This document shows positions 8,101 to 17,841 of a DNA stretch of 64,000 bases, piece by piece. Source of the stretch: Candidatus Formimonas warabiya (GTDB lineage Bacteria; Bacillota; Dehalobacteriia; Dehalobacteriales; Dehalobacteriaceae). Where the stretch lies: contig NZ_CP017634.1 of the NCBI RefSeq assembly GCF_002777255.1, positions 124,001 to 188,000 of the forward strand. The letters run 5' to 3'. Every line of letters begins with the position of its first letter. Within the stretch, counting starts at the first letter, position 1. The notes under the pieces were generated by a model, which worked only from the letters and a program-made list of their open reading frames with translations, was not told where the DNA came from and ran no database searches. The position numbers were made by a program, and so were the translations under genes.

Positions 8101-9762
8101 ATGAATAAAATTGAAAACTGGCGTTCTCTTAGACGTGAATTGCTCTTCTATTCCATGGGATATACCAAAAGTACTGCTAGAAAGCCGCTGATCGCTATTG
8201 TTAATAGCTGGAGCGAACTAAATCCGGGACATTATCATTTGCGGGAGTTAGCTGCGGCCGCGAAGCGCGGGGTTTGGCAGGCGGGAGGGACGCCGCTTGA
8301 ATTTAATACCGTTTCCATCTGCGATGGTTTTGCTTTAGACAAGCGTTATAATTTGCCTTTTCGCGACCTGATCGCATTTACAATAGAGATGTCTTTACGG
8401 GCTCATGAGTTTGATGGGGCGGTATTTTTAACTACCTGTGACAAGAATGTTCCTGCCCATTTAATGGCAGCAGCTAGAGTAAATCTGCCGTCCATATTTG
8501 TCACAGGGGGACCTATGCTACCGGGAAGGTTTCAAGGGAAAGATATAGTTTGCTGTACAGATGGTCGACCTATGTTTGGGAAGTACATGACTGGGGAATT
8601 AAATGAAGAAGATTTTCAGGAATTTTGTCTGGCCAGTCATGGCAGCGTTGGGGCATGTGGAATGATGGGCACAGCGAATACGATGCAGTGCCTTGTAGAA
8701 GGCTTAGGTATGAGTTTGCCGGGTTGTGCAACATCTCATGCTGTCTCTCCTTCTAAATACCGGCTGGCTGAAGAAAGCGGCAGACAAATAATGGAACTGG
8801 TGGCTAGAAAAATAACAGCATCTGCAGTTATGACAAAAGAGGCTTTCGATAATGCCATAAGATTATTTATGGCATTGGGGGGGTCGACTAACGGAATTCT
8901 TCATCTTTTAGCTATCGCCAAAGAAGCCGGTTGTTCATTACAACTTGAAAATTTTGAAAGCATCAGCAATGAAACCCCATTTTTATGTAATGTTAGACCA
9001 TCCGGTAAATATACTCTTCGTGACTTTGACGAAGCCGGCGGTATTCCCGTAATGATGAAGCATCTGGAGCCGTTACTTAACACAGAAGTGATGACTGTTA
9101 CAGGGAAAGCACTGAAAGATAATCTGGCCAATATCAGACCCAAAAGCAATGATGTTATTTCTGGCCTGAATGATCCTTTGAGTAATAATGGTGGAATCAC
9201 AATACTAAAGGGAAATCTTGCCCCGGGAGGTGCAGTGGTAAAAAGAACGGCTTTTCCCAAAAACAGATTTATCCATAAAGGTAGAGCCCGGGTCTTTGAT
9301 TCCTTGATAAAAGTTGAAGAAGGATTGGAAAATGGAACCATTACATTGGATCAAAGTGAAGTTTTAATAATTCGGTATACAGGGCCCAAAGGGGGACCGG
9401 GGATGCCGGAATTGCATATTAGTCCGATTTTTCATGCAAAAGGTCTGCAAGATATGGTTATTGTCACGGATGGGAGGACATCCGGCAGTACAAAAGGGGC
9501 GATGATTCTTCATGTAGTACCGGAAGCGGCAGACCATGGCCCTATCGCCGCGGTTCAGGATGGTGATATGATTGAGTTGAATGTTTACGACCATCGCATT
9601 AATGTTTTAATTCCTGAAGAGGAAATACTTAATCGACTTCATTCATTAGGCGACTTTAAAGAGGAAAACGATTCATTTTCCACGGGCTGGATGAGATTGT
9701 ATCAAGCTATGGTTAGCAGTGCTAGTGAGGGGACAATCATGAGTGTTGACAATGAGAAGTAA
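8101..9762 (+). CDS. IlvD/Edd-family dehydratase
   Basis: The 553-residue Fe-S dehydratase is of the dihydroxy-acid/sugar-acid dehydratase superfamily, which removes water from a 2,3-dihydroxy acid to give a 2-keto acid. Candidate cluster residues are Cys113 (TTCDKN) and Cys186 (GACGMMGTANTM). NPGHYH stands at the first ligand position, as in E. coli-type IlvD, which has PGH there and carries a [4Fe-4S] cluster. Conserved GPKGGPGMPEL and TDGRTSGSTKGA are present. The start is ATG 8101 with AAGGTGAG just before; a GTG at 8092 overlaps that site. No ilv biosynthetic genes are near, so a catabolic sugar- or hydroxy-acid substrate is more likely than valine/isoleucine synthesis (inference). Confidence 0.88.
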   Translation: MNKIENWRSLRRELLFYSMGYTKSTARKPLIAIVNSWSELNPGHYHLRELAAAAKRGVWQAGGTPLEFNTVSICDGFALDKRYNLPFRDLIAFTIEMSLRAHEFDGAVFLTTCDKNVPAHLMAAARVNLPSIFVTGGPMLPGRFQGKDIVCCTDGRPMFGKYMTGELNEEDFQEFCLASHGSVGACGMMGTANTMQCLVEGLGMSLPGCATSHAVSPSKYRLAEESGRQIMELVARKITASAVMTKEAFDNAIRLFMALGGSTNGILHLLAIAKEAGCSLQLENFESISNETPFLCNVRPSGKYTLRDFDEAGGIPVMMKHLEPLLNTEVMTVTGKALKDNLANIRPKSNDVISGLNDPLSNNGGITILKGNLAPGGAVVKRTAFPKNRFIHKGRARVFDSLIKVEEGLENGTITLDQSEVLIIRYTGPKGGPGMPELHISPIFHAKGLQDMVIVTDGRTSGSTKGAMILHVVPEAADHGPIAAVQDGDMIELNVYDHRINVLIPEEEILNRLHSLGDFKEENDSFSTGWMRLYQAMVSSASEGTIMSVDNEK

Positions 9763-9793
9763 CATGAATGTAGATATATACGCACAAGAAGCT

Positions 9794-9812
9794 GACTAAT
9801 CTAGAGTTAGTC
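9794..9812 (+). other. Small inverted repeat before glcD
   Basis: GACTAA and TTAGTC flank a 7-nt loop between the dehydratase and glcD. There is no T run, so it is more likely an mRNA-processing or stability hairpin than a terminator. Confidence 0.35.
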
Positions 9813-9842
9813 TGGGTAACAATCTTGAGAGGAGATAAGTTA

Positions 9843-11213
9843 ATGGAACAGCGAATTATCAAAAGACTGGAGAATATTGTCGGCAGCACTAATATTATTT
9901 TTAAACCAGAGGAAAGAATTTGTTATTCTTATGATGGTACTATTCAAAGAGGCACTCCGGATGTAGTGGTTTTTCCTGACGGCACTGGGGAAGTCTCGGA
10001 AATTATTAAGCTGGCGAACCTGGAAAAAATACCTGTTTTTCCCCGGGGCGCCGGAACAGGACTAAGTGGAGGCTCTATCCCGCAACATGGAGGGATTGCT
10101 TTAGTATTAACTAGGATGAACAGAATTAAAGAAATTAGTAAAGAGGATTTATTGGCGGTGGTAGAACCAGGCGTTATCACGGGAAATCTGCATCAAGAGG
10201 TAGAAAGGCTGGGTTTGTTTTACCCGCCGGATCCGGCAAGCCTGAAAACTTGCACGATGGGAGGAAATATTGCGGAAAATGCCGGAGGCCCCAGGGCTTT
10301 TAAATACGGTGTTACCCGCGATTATGTTTTGGGTTTGGAAGTAGTAACGCCAACTGGTGATATTATGCAGACAGGAGGGAGAACCGTAAAAAATGTTACA
10401 GGCTATGATCTAACCCGATTATTAACGGGAAGCGAAGGTACCCTCGGTGTGGTTACCCAGATTATTGTCCGTTTGATTCCCAAACCCAAGGACAAAAAAA
10501 CAGCTTTAGTCATTTTTGATGATCTTGATAAGGCAGCTAGTACCGTAAATGCGATCATATCTGAAGGGGTGATCCCAGCCACTCTAGAGATAATGGATAG
10601 GATAACCATTGAGTGTGTAGAAAAAACCGCTCATTTAGGATTACCCATTGATGCGGAGGCTGTTCTTCTCATAGAAGTAGATGGTTCTTTAGCTAAGGTG
10701 AGTGAAGATATTCAAATTATTGAAGACATCTGTACGAAAAATAGTTGCCGTGCAATGGAGGTTGCCTCTTTACTGGCGGATAGAGAGCGGCTCTGGAAGG
10801 CTAGAAGGGCAGTATCGTCGGCCATAGTACAGCTTAAGCCTACCAAGATATCTGAGGATGCTACGGTGCCCAGGAGTAAAATCCCCGAAATGATCAGGCG
10901 TTTGCGCGAAATTTCCGAAAAATATAACTTGTTTTTACCTGTTTTCGGTCATGCCGGGGATGGTAATTTACATCCGAATATCATTGCGGATAAAAACGAT
11001 AAAGACGAAATGGAGAGAGCGGAGAAAGCCGTAGGGGAAATCTTTAAGGCTGCCTTAGATTTAGGCGGTACCTTATCTGGTGAACATGGCATTGGGGTAA
11101 TGAAAAAGAATTACCTGGAAGGGGAAATGGGTGCAATAGGACTTAATTATTTGCGCGCTATTAAAAAAGCGGTTGACCCTCAAAACATATTAAACCCCGG
11201 AAAAATATTTTAG
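9843..11213 (+). CDS. glcD: FAD-linked 2-hydroxyacid oxidase subunit GlcD
   Basis: The 456-residue protein has an FAD-binding type 4 (VAO/PCMH) N-terminal domain with FPRGAGTGLSGGS and a C-terminal FAD-oxidase domain ending in LSGEHGIGVMKKNYL and NPGKIF. It oxidises glycolate, D-lactate or a related 2-hydroxyacid and passes electrons to its Fe-S partner encoded next. The ATG at 9843 has GAGGAGAT upstream; the in-frame TTG at 9825 is less likely. In anaerobes such pairs are often coupled to electron-transfer flavoproteins; none is in the window. Confidence 0.92.
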   Translation: MEQRIIKRLENIVGSTNIIFKPEERICYSYDGTIQRGTPDVVVFPDGTGEVSEIIKLANLEKIPVFPRGAGTGLSGGSIPQHGGIALVLTRMNRIKEISKEDLLAVVEPGVITGNLHQEVERLGLFYPPDPASLKTCTMGGNIAENAGGPRAFKYGVTRDYVLGLEVVTPTGDIMQTGGRTVKNVTGYDLTRLLTGSEGTLGVVTQIIVRLIPKPKDKKTALVIFDDLDKAASTVNAIISEGVIPATLEIMDRITIECVEKTAHLGLPIDAEAVLLIEVDGSLAKVSEDIQIIEDICTKNSCRAMEVASLLADRERLWKARRAVSSAIVQLKPTKISEDATVPRSKIPEMIRRLREISEKYNLFLPVFGHAGDGNLHPNIIADKNDKDEMERAEKAVGEIFKAALDLGGTLSGEHGIGVMKKNYLEGEMGAIGLNYLRAIKKAVDPQNILNPGKIF

Positions 11214-11225
11214 GTGGTATGGATA

Positions 11226-12467
11226 ATGAATAACTATGCTGAGATTCTAAACAAATGCAGTCGTTGTGGAGGTTGTCAGGCCCATTGTCCCCTTTATACG
11301 GAAACAGGCCGGGAGCCCTTTGTGGCGCGCGGGAAGATAGAGCTGCTGGAAAATCTCCAGTCGGGTAATTTAGAATGGAATGATACCCTGGCGGAAATTT
11401 TCTCCACCTGCTTACTTTGTGGCTCTTGTACGGAAAATTGTCCTAATGGTGTTAGGACCGATAAACTAATCATGTCTGCGCGGAAAGAATTAGTCGACGC
11501 ACGGGGTTTGCCTATCATTAAAAAGAATATTTTTCACCATTTTTTAAAATATAACGGCAGGTTAAATAAGGCTGGACAACTGTTGGCAATTTACCAGAAA
11601 AGTGGCCTCCAAAAGCTTTTGCGTACTTCAGGCATCTTAAAAGTGTTTCCCATGGATCTGGCCAAGATAGAAAGCATCTTGCCGGAGATTTCAGGTAAAA
11701 GCTTCCGAAACAATTTACCTATAAGCAGAGGCATAAGCCATCCTAAACTAAAGGTCGCTTACTTTACCGGCTGTGTAACGAATTTAGTAAATCCCCAGGT
11801 AGGCTATAGTATCCTAAAAATTTTGGAGGCAAATGATGTGGAAGTCATCGTCCCTGAACAGGTTTGCTGCGGGATCCCTGCTATTGCCAGTGGAGATTTA
11901 AAAACAGGACGGTTTTTGGCGGAAGAAAATATTAAGCATTTTACAGGTCTAAGCGTGGACTATATCGTAATGGATTGTGCCAGTTGTTTATCAACCTGGT
12001 TGGAGTATCCGGAATTATTCTCTAGCGATGAAGCGGCCGGGCTAATGCCGAAATTAGTAGATATCAACAGATTTTTGGTGGAAATCCTTGATATTAGAAT
12101 CAACCCGGAAAATGAATTAGGCATAAAAGTCACTTATCATGATCCTTGCCATCTCAAAAGAACCCCAGGTGGCAAAACCAGCCCCCGGGAGCTCCTGAAG
12201 AGGTTATCACCCAGCTATGAATTTGTGGAGATGGACATGGCCGATAGATGCTGTGGCTCAGCAGGCTCTTTTAACCTAACCCATTATGTTTTATCGCAAA
12301 AGGTAGCTCAACACAAGATCAATGCCATTCTCGATAGTAATGCTAAAATAGTAGCATCGGCTTGTCCCTCCTGTATCATGCAGTTGCAGCACAGCTTAAA
12401 GAATAATAATAGTGATATACAGGTAAAGCATACTGTAGAGTTAGTGGCTCAGTGCCTAAACTCTTAA
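11226..12467 (+). CDS. glcF: Fe-S subunit GlcF of 2-hydroxyacid oxidase
   Basis: The 413-residue protein has two [4Fe-4S] ferredoxin motifs, the first with Cys11, Cys14, Cys17 and Cys21 and the second CLLCGSCTENCP. Two CCG domains follow (CCGIPAIASGD and CCGSAGSFNL), the heterodisulfide-reductase-like fold. It accepts electrons from GlcD. The ATG at 11226 lies 12 nt after the glcD stop with AGGTGG between, so translation is coupled. It is the last gene of the sigma-54-driven set. Confidence 0.92.
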   Translation: MNNYAEILNKCSRCGGCQAHCPLYTETGREPFVARGKIELLENLQSGNLEWNDTLAEIFSTCLLCGSCTENCPNGVRTDKLIMSARKELVDARGLPIIKKNIFHHFLKYNGRLNKAGQLLAIYQKSGLQKLLRTSGILKVFPMDLAKIESILPEISGKSFRNNLPISRGISHPKLKVAYFTGCVTNLVNPQVGYSILKILEANDVEVIVPEQVCCGIPAIASGDLKTGRFLAEENIKHFTGLSVDYIVMDCASCLSTWLEYPELFSSDEAAGLMPKLVDINRFLVEILDIRINPENELGIKVTYHDPCHLKRTPGGKTSPRELLKRLSPSYEFVEMDMADRCCGSAGSFNLTHYVLSQKVAQHKINAILDSNAKIVASACPSCIMQLQHSLKNNNSDIQVKHTVELVAQCLNS

Positions 12468-12532
12468 TGTTCCCCGTAGACCGGTTGAGAAGGAACAAGC
12501 GGCGCATCATAACGCAACGGAATAATCCATAA

Positions 12533-12580
12533 GAACGGGCATTTGGCCACTGACGATAAGATCAGGCCGGATGCCCGTTC
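12533..12580 (+). repeat. Long inverted repeat after glcF
   Basis: GAACGGGCAT at 12533-12542 and ATGCCCGTTC at 12571-12580 are perfect complements, and inner TTGGCC/GGCCGG extends the stem. There is no T run. It may end or stabilise the glc operon transcript. Confidence 0.5.
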
Positions 12581-12651
12581 CGCATTCGCAAGCACATGAT
12601 GGAAGCACAAGCAGCACGGAGCGAATGGCGGCGGCACAGGATGTGGTGCTT

Positions 12652-12924
12652 TTAATGCTCCAGACCTGCTGAGTAAGTTAAATGTGGGGAATTAGATTCG
12701 TTGAGGCGCTGGTATTTATTTAATAAATCATCGTTGCCGGACATGTTTATCATCTGATTTCTGATCACTGCAATATGCTTTTCCTCCGCCTTGGCTAAAT
12801 TGGCAAAGAGCAGGGCAGACTCCTGATTCCCGCTGTCCTGGGATATCCGCATATACCGGACATACTGAATGAGCGCCTGTTCCTTTTGATCTAATACCTC
12901 CTGCAAAAGGCTTAATGTACCCAT
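12652..12924 (-). CDS. Small ferritin-like/rubrerythrin-type helical protein
   Basis: The 90-residue, largely alpha-helical protein starts at an ATG with AAAGAGGTG 6 nt upstream. The pattern EVLDQKEQALIQYVRYM, then AKAEEKHIAVI about 40 residues on, resembles the EXXH-bearing helices of a ferritin-like bundle but covers only half of a full one. Function is unknown; metal binding is a guess. It follows the GH57 gene by 23 nt on the same strand and could be in its operon. Confidence 0.7.
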   Translation of the reverse strand: MGTLSLLQEVLDQKEQALIQYVRYMRISQDSGNQESALLFANLAKAEEKHIAVIRNQMINMSGNDDLLNKYQRLNESNSPHLTYSAGLEH

Positions 12925-12947
12925 TGGTCACACCTCTTTTAAAATTT

Positions 12948-14528
12948 TTACTGAAATACGTGATAGTCGATAAAGGGGAAAATATTGTTTTCTTGTTCCA
13001 GACCGGTGAGATAATCAGGATCAATGCTATTTCCTAAAATTTGTCCGTATAAATTATTGAAATTGTTTAAATGTTTTTTGGTCCGATGCACGGCATATTG
13101 GACCATGGAGCCGGTCTTCATGATAAATGCCCAGTCGCTGGACTGTGCCAATAGCAACTCCCGGGCCGCTTGATTTAAGGTTCTTCTCAGGCAGGCATCG
13201 GCATGGGGAAATTGGGCCGCCAAAGCCGACATTCTGGAAGCTGCCTGGTGCAAATGGGGGTAAATCCATTGATTGGATTCGTCAAGCCAAACATCATGAT
13301 ATCCTTGATCTCCCCAGCTGGACATACAAGGCTCCGTAATTTGGTTCTTGGGATACATGGCCAGGTAATCTAAAGGAGAAATTAATTCCAGGTTGTGCCC
13401 ATCAGTGGCAATACTCCGGATCAGGTGCTCTAAAAATTGGGGGCCTTCAAACCACCAGTGCCCGAATAATTCGGCATCATAAGGAGAGACAATCAAGGGC
13501 TTCCGGTCCATGAAGCAGCTTAAGTATTCAATTTGTTTTTCCCGGTTGAATTTGAAGTTCCGGGCATGCTGGGCTGCTTTGGCAGATGCTATGTCAGGTT
13601 GATACACTTCTTTGTCCATGGTTTTTCCCGTAATACGGTAGTATTTGATCCCTGTATTTAACCGGATGCCTTCCGGGTGGATATAGGGCCAAATATAACC
13701 GAAATCCAGATCATATCCGATATCCCGGTAATATTCCCGGTAATCGTAATCCCCCGGATAGCCTTCCGTCATGCTCCACACCTGTTTGGATGATTCCGGG
13801 TCCCGGGCAAAAGCCGCCACACCGGAGGGGCAAAAGATAGGGGCATAACAGGCATATTTGGGACGGCGGGAAGCATAGAGGATGCCATGGGCATCAACAA
13901 AAAAATACTTAATCCCGTGTGCTTGTAATATTAGATCATCGCCTGGAAAATAGCCGCATTCCGGAAGCCAAATTCCCTCCGGGTAACGTCCCAGAAACTG
14001 TTGATGGGTATTTACGGCGGTGGCAACTTGGGCTTTTACTGATTTCCTGCTCTCTTCGGCTAAGGGAAAATAAGCGTGGGTTGCTCCCGAGGTAATGATC
14101 TCCAGATTTCCCGCCTCCATATGTTTTTTAAAGCCATGAATGAGATTATGGCGGTAAACATCGCAAAAAATACGGCGGTTTTCCGTAAACTTTTGATGGT
14201 ACATCAAAGCCAGGTTTAAAAATTGGGGCTGGTTTTTCAACCGGAGTAGTTCTTTTTCCGTTAACTCAATTAACATATTGATATGGTTCTGATAACGCTG
14301 CTGCAGCAAGGGGTCGCTGAGCATGGTTAAAAGAGGAGGGGTTAAAGACATGGTAATCTTATAGGGGATAGCTTCATTTGCCAGCCGGTCCATCATGTTA
14401 ATGAGGGGAATGTAGCAATCCGTGATCGCTTCATGGAGCCAGCGCTCCTCCAAAAAATGCGCATGTTCCGTATGGCGGATATAAGGAAGGTGAGCATGGA
14501 GCACAAGAGACAGGTATCCTTTTGCCAT
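12948..14528 (-). CDS. GH57 1,4-alpha-glucan branching-type enzyme
   Basis: The 526-residue glycoside hydrolase family 57 protein begins GYLSLVLHAHLPYIRH, the family N-terminal signature. The nucleophile region is WLPECGYFPGDD and the acid/base Asp lies in SPYDAELFGHWWFEGP. A C-terminal helical DUF1957-type segment follows. Such proteins form alpha-1,6 branches in glycogen-like glucans; hydrolase activity is an alternative. The start at 14528 gives TAATG overlap with the DUF4912 gene and a GGAAAGG site; an in-frame ATG at 14624 would run back inside that gene. Confidence 0.9.
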   Translation of the reverse strand: MAKGYLSLVLHAHLPYIRHTEHAHFLEERWLHEAITDCYIPLINMMDRLANEAIPYKITMSLTPPLLTMLSDPLLQQRYQNHINMLIELTEKELLRLKNQPQFLNLALMYHQKFTENRRIFCDVYRHNLIHGFKKHMEAGNLEIITSGATHAYFPLAEESRKSVKAQVATAVNTHQQFLGRYPEGIWLPECGYFPGDDLILQAHGIKYFFVDAHGILYASRRPKYACYAPIFCPSGVAAFARDPESSKQVWSMTEGYPGDYDYREYYRDIGYDLDFGYIWPYIHPEGIRLNTGIKYYRITGKTMDKEVYQPDIASAKAAQHARNFKFNREKQIEYLSCFMDRKPLIVSPYDAELFGHWWFEGPQFLEHLIRSIATDGHNLELISPLDYLAMYPKNQITEPCMSSWGDQGYHDVWLDESNQWIYPHLHQAASRMSALAAQFPHADACLRRTLNQAARELLLAQSSDWAFIMKTGSMVQYAVHRTKKHLNNFNNLYGQILGNSIDPDYLTGLEQENNIFPFIDYHVFQ

Positions 14529-15229
14529 TACCTTTCCGTCCTTTCCGGTTCTTTTTGGAGTTCCGAAGAACTCATACCATAGGAGAGGTTGCCGAGACGA
14601 CCATATATATCGCAGGGGATCCAATTTTCATCGATGATTGTCGAGACACAGGCGCGGGGGGTTTTCACAACTGCTGAGCGCAGAATAGGAACAAATTTTC
14701 CTCCCGGAAGTTTTCGCCCCAATTCGATAAAATAATGCTGGTTTTCGTTTGGGACATTGATAAACCAGTTCTTGGCCTGAAGGGAGATCTCGATGTCAAA
14801 AAGATGGGAAGGACGGCCTTCCCCATCGTCCGGAGTCACTTGATAAATTCTCAGAGTAGGAAGGGAGAGATCCCATTCTTGGGGAAATAAATTTTGCAAC
14901 GTCTTTAATCTAGCCGGGGATATTTCCCAATAGGCGTAAAGCCAACGGGGATTTTTCACCATCAGCGTTAACTGATCGTCACCATAGCTTTCCGGGAGTT
15001 CCGGGGTTGTTAATTTTTTGTTTAAGGATCCTTTCCATTCATAGGCGATGGAAGAGGCATCTGTGGGGGAAGTGCCGTGGGGAAAAATTTCTTCAGCAAA
15101 TTCTTCCCCCACTTTCATGACGGGTTTATAGGCCTTGCTTGGGCGAAAAAGGGTTCTCAAGTAGGGAAGTAAGATAATTATTAAACCAATTGCTACTACT
15201 AAGACCAAAAAATAAGATATAATTGTCAT
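14528..15229 (-). CDS. DUF4912 protein with N-terminal membrane anchor
   Basis: The 233-residue protein has one N-terminal transmembrane helix (about 4-24) and a DUF4912 domain containing LPESYGDDQLTLMVKNPRW and YAYWEIS. DUF4912 proteins are commonly encoded next to GH57 enzymes, as here, and may bind carbohydrate or regulate the glucan enzyme (inference). Its stop overlaps the next start by one base. Confidence 0.85.
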   Translation of the reverse strand: MTIISYFLVLVVAIGLIIILLPYLRTLFRPSKAYKPVMKVGEEFAEEIFPHGTSPTDASSIAYEWKGSLNKKLTTPELPESYGDDQLTLMVKNPRWLYAYWEISPARLKTLQNLFPQEWDLSLPTLRIYQVTPDDGEGRPSHLFDIEISLQAKNWFINVPNENQHYFIELGRKLPGGKFVPILRSAVVKTPRACVSTIIDENWIPCDIYGRLGNLSYGMSSSELQKEPERTER

Positions 15230-15416
15230 GGGTAACCCTCCTTTACGGGTAAAATAATTAAAATTGCATCATTATTTTCTTCAAGTATTATTCCCTCTTT
15301 TGATCCTACTATTTGAAAAATAATTTTACGGCATGTAGGTAATTAATACCTGGTTCTTTGAATAAAACAATAGAGATCTGGGAATTCGGTGAATAATTTT
15401 TGAAAGGACGATTTTT

Positions 15417-16127
15417 TTGAACGAGGAAAAAGTAATACCCCGGTGGAAAATTTGGGAAGGCATTGTGGCGATTGTTTGTATTGTGTTAATCATGACGGTT
15501 TTAGGGTATGCGGGGGAGATATTTACCAGGACCTGGAGTAATCGTGAATTATTTTTTGTTTTTTGGGCAAGTTTTGCCCAAACGGTTTTGATGGTAGGGG
15601 CATCCTGGTATCTGGCCGTAGTCAAACACGGTCATTCCGTTCAGGATCTGGGATTTGTGCCCCGGGGCATGTTTCCCGCTCTTCCCCAGGGAATAAAATG
15701 GGGCATTCTTCTTTTTCTCTTGGTGATGATTTTGGGGATATTGGAAGCGATCATTTATCCGGTTGAGCCGGAACTTCAGGACTTTGCCAAAATTCTTTTG
15801 ATGGTTGATACGAATGGGGAACTTTTCTTGGCGGTGATCATGGGTGTGGTTCTGGCACCTATCGGGGAAGAAGTATACTTCCGGGGCTTTCTGTATCCGG
15901 CCCTGCGCCACCGGTGGGGCGTCACCAAAGGTATTTTAGGCACTGCCTTGTTTTTTTCCGCGATGCATTTTGATCTCTACCGGCTCATTCCCATTGCCGT
16001 AGGAGGGATCGGGCTAACCTATTTATATGAGAAAACGGGAAATATTTGGACCAATATTGTCGCCCACGGAATTTGGAACGCGATTATGATTTCTCTTATT
16101 TATGTGACTTATCCGGGGGTAAGTTAA
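15417..16127 (+). CDS. CPBP-family intramembrane glutamic protease
   Basis: The 236-residue membrane protein has about six to eight hydrophobic segments and the CAAX/bacteriocin-processing (ABI, CPBP) motifs: EEVYFRGFLYPAL (catalytic Glu pair), FSAMHFD and a late IVAHGIWN His. Family members cleave within membranes or give self-protection. The start is TTG at 15417, about 10 nt after GAAAGGA. It is divergent from the DUF4912 gene. Confidence 0.85.
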   Translation: MNEEKVIPRWKIWEGIVAIVCIVLIMTVLGYAGEIFTRTWSNRELFFVFWASFAQTVLMVGASWYLAVVKHGHSVQDLGFVPRGMFPALPQGIKWGILLFLLVMILGILEAIIYPVEPELQDFAKILLMVDTNGELFLAVIMGVVLAPIGEEVYFRGFLYPALRHRWGVTKGILGTALFFSAMHFDLYRLIPIAVGGIGLTYLYEKTGNIWTNIVAHGIWNAIMISLIYVTYPGVS

Positions 16128-16136
16128 AAAAGGAGT

Positions 16137-17213
16137 TTAATCGATATAGGGTTTAATTTCCGCTTCGACTAACTCCCGCTCCCCGTCAACACAGTACCAG
16201 CGGGAGCCTCCGGAATTTATTTTTGCGGGTAAAGCCTCCAGCTTTTTTTCCTTGGCCTCCGTGCTTAAGATGTTTAAGGTGTTCTTTTCCTCAAAATTGT
16301 AAGTAATGAGATGGTTTACAGACACCCGGGGAGAACCGAGGGCATAGTAAACATTGCTTGCCTGTTCCAGATCATAAGAAAACTCCATGGGATGTTTTTC
16401 TCCCTTGGGGAAAATGAGTAAGCTGGCCTCCGGTTTGAAAAAGGGTTGGTCCTGCGTGATTTCTCCCAAAGGAATGTTTAAATTCCGTGCTGTGGGACGG
16501 GGTTTCCCGGTAATAGGATCGGCATCCAACTCGATCAGGATATGGCCAAAAGCGGAAAAATAAACCTGCTCCTGATCCGTCAGGCAAAAGTAATAATGAT
16601 AATCATCAAAAGGGAGCTCTTCTTTCAGTATCACATGCCAGGAAGCGGGGCCTTTTTTCCGGAGGGCCGGTGTGGGGCGGGCCTGTCGGATGATGGTCCC
16701 CACGGAAACGTTGACGTAACTTGATAAAAAGGCAATGCTGCGTAAGTAGCGGGGAGAAGGGATAATTGAGTTAAACATATGGTTGTCTACCGGATTAATG
16801 GTGCTTTTGATTAATTGACGGTAAAAAATCATCACGGCTAATATAGCTGCCATGGGCCATAAGTAAATCAAACTATCCCATTGGAAGGGAGAACGGTAGG
16901 TAAGGTAGAGCAGCCAGATCCAAAAAAGCACTTCTAAAGCAATGTTGAGGTTGATGTAGGAAATCACAGTTTTGATGGGCTTTACCGGCAGCATATACTG
17001 CATTTGATATTTATAGATCAGGTTTTGAATTTTCACGGTGTTATTGGTTCCCTCATCATAGGACAAGTCCAGCAGTTCCTCCAGGATATCCTGGAGCTGG
17101 CTCACCCGGCGTTGAATGATCAAAGAAATAAAGATACCTACTGCTCCCAGCAGGCTCAAAAGGCCGGAGGCTAAGTTCATAATGATAAAGAAATAATTGC
17201 TTAATTCAAACAT
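16137..17213 (-). CDS. Uncharacterised membrane protein
   Basis: The 358-residue protein has an N-terminal transmembrane helix (about 8-32), a linker predicted helical, two further helices near 90-135 and a large hydrophilic C-terminal part. I do not recognise a family. The ATG at 17213 follows GGAG; an upstream in-frame start would overlap the previous gene. It lies 16 nt after gene 17841-17230 on the same strand, so the two are probably co-transcribed. Confidence 0.75.
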   Translation of the reverse strand: MFELSNYFFIIMNLASGLLSLLGAVGIFISLIIQRRVSQLQDILEELLDLSYDEGTNNTVKIQNLIYKYQMQYMLPVKPIKTVISYINLNIALEVLFWIWLLYLTYRSPFQWDSLIYLWPMAAILAVMIFYRQLIKSTINPVDNHMFNSIIPSPRYLRSIAFLSSYVNVSVGTIIRQARPTPALRKKGPASWHVILKEELPFDDYHYYFCLTDQEQVYFSAFGHILIELDADPITGKPRPTARNLNIPLGEITQDQPFFKPEASLLIFPKGEKHPMEFSYDLEQASNVYYALGSPRVSVNHLITYNFEEKNTLNILSTEAKEKKLEALPAKINSGGSRWYCVDGERELVEAEIKPYID

Positions 17214-17229
17214 AAAACACTCCTGCTCC

Positions 17230-17841
17230 TTAATTCTCCAAATTTTGCCGCAGGTTCCGTACCAGGGATTCCACCTCGGTGCAAGAGCAGTCTCTGGCAT
17301 TTAACTCCCAGACCCGGAAGCCGTGCTGCAATGTTCCGGTGCTTAGCCCAGTGCGGGCTGCTTGTTTGCCCAATCCGGCCAGAAATTCAAAAAATAGTAA
17401 CGATGCTTGGGTGAGGTTATTTCTGATTAAACAGATGCCTACGGGTTTAGCCATGGCGCTCATATCTTCCCAGATTTTTTCAGTATATGGAAAGGATTCT
17501 TTGGTGATAAACAGGAAAATCAAATGGACATACTCAATTACCCGGGAAGTTAAGAGAGATTGATTTCCCGGGTTGATTTTTTTTAAATAGGCCTTCAAAA
17601 TTTCGTTCATTCCTAGCGTGATATTATCTACGAAAAGGTTTTGTGCTTGCTCAATAATGATATTAAAAGCATCTACCAAAGGATCTGCCGGAGGCAGGCT
17701 ATTGTCTCGAAGCAGGTGGTCAGGACAGACTTCACCTATCGTATCCAGTCTGATGTAATCGTTTGTTTCGGGCAGATCCCATGGGTCGTCTAAAATCTCT
17801 TTCAGGGTAGCCGTGAAATTTTGAATACCGGATTTATGCAT
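17230..17841 (-). CDS. Uncharacterised soluble protein
   Basis: The 203-residue, mainly helical protein has no recognised motif. The ATG at 17841 has AGGAGG 6 nt upstream; a longer in-frame version from 17919 would overlap the divergent methyltransferase promoter region. It is paired with the following membrane protein. Confidence 0.7.
   Translation of the reverse strand: MHKSGIQNFTATLKEILDDPWDLPETNDYIRLDTIGEVCPDHLLRDNSLPPADPLVDAFNIIIEQAQNLFVDNITLGMNEILKAYLKKINPGNQSLLTSRVIEYVHLIFLFITKESFPYTEKIWEDMSAMAKPVGICLIRNNLTQASLLFFEFLAGLGKQAARTGLSTGTLQHGFRVWELNARDCSCTEVESLVRNLRQNLEN

Noticed and set aside
12533..12580. Inverted repeat after glcF as an intrinsic terminator.
   Set aside because: The stem is strong but no T run follows, so it is listed only as an inverted repeat.
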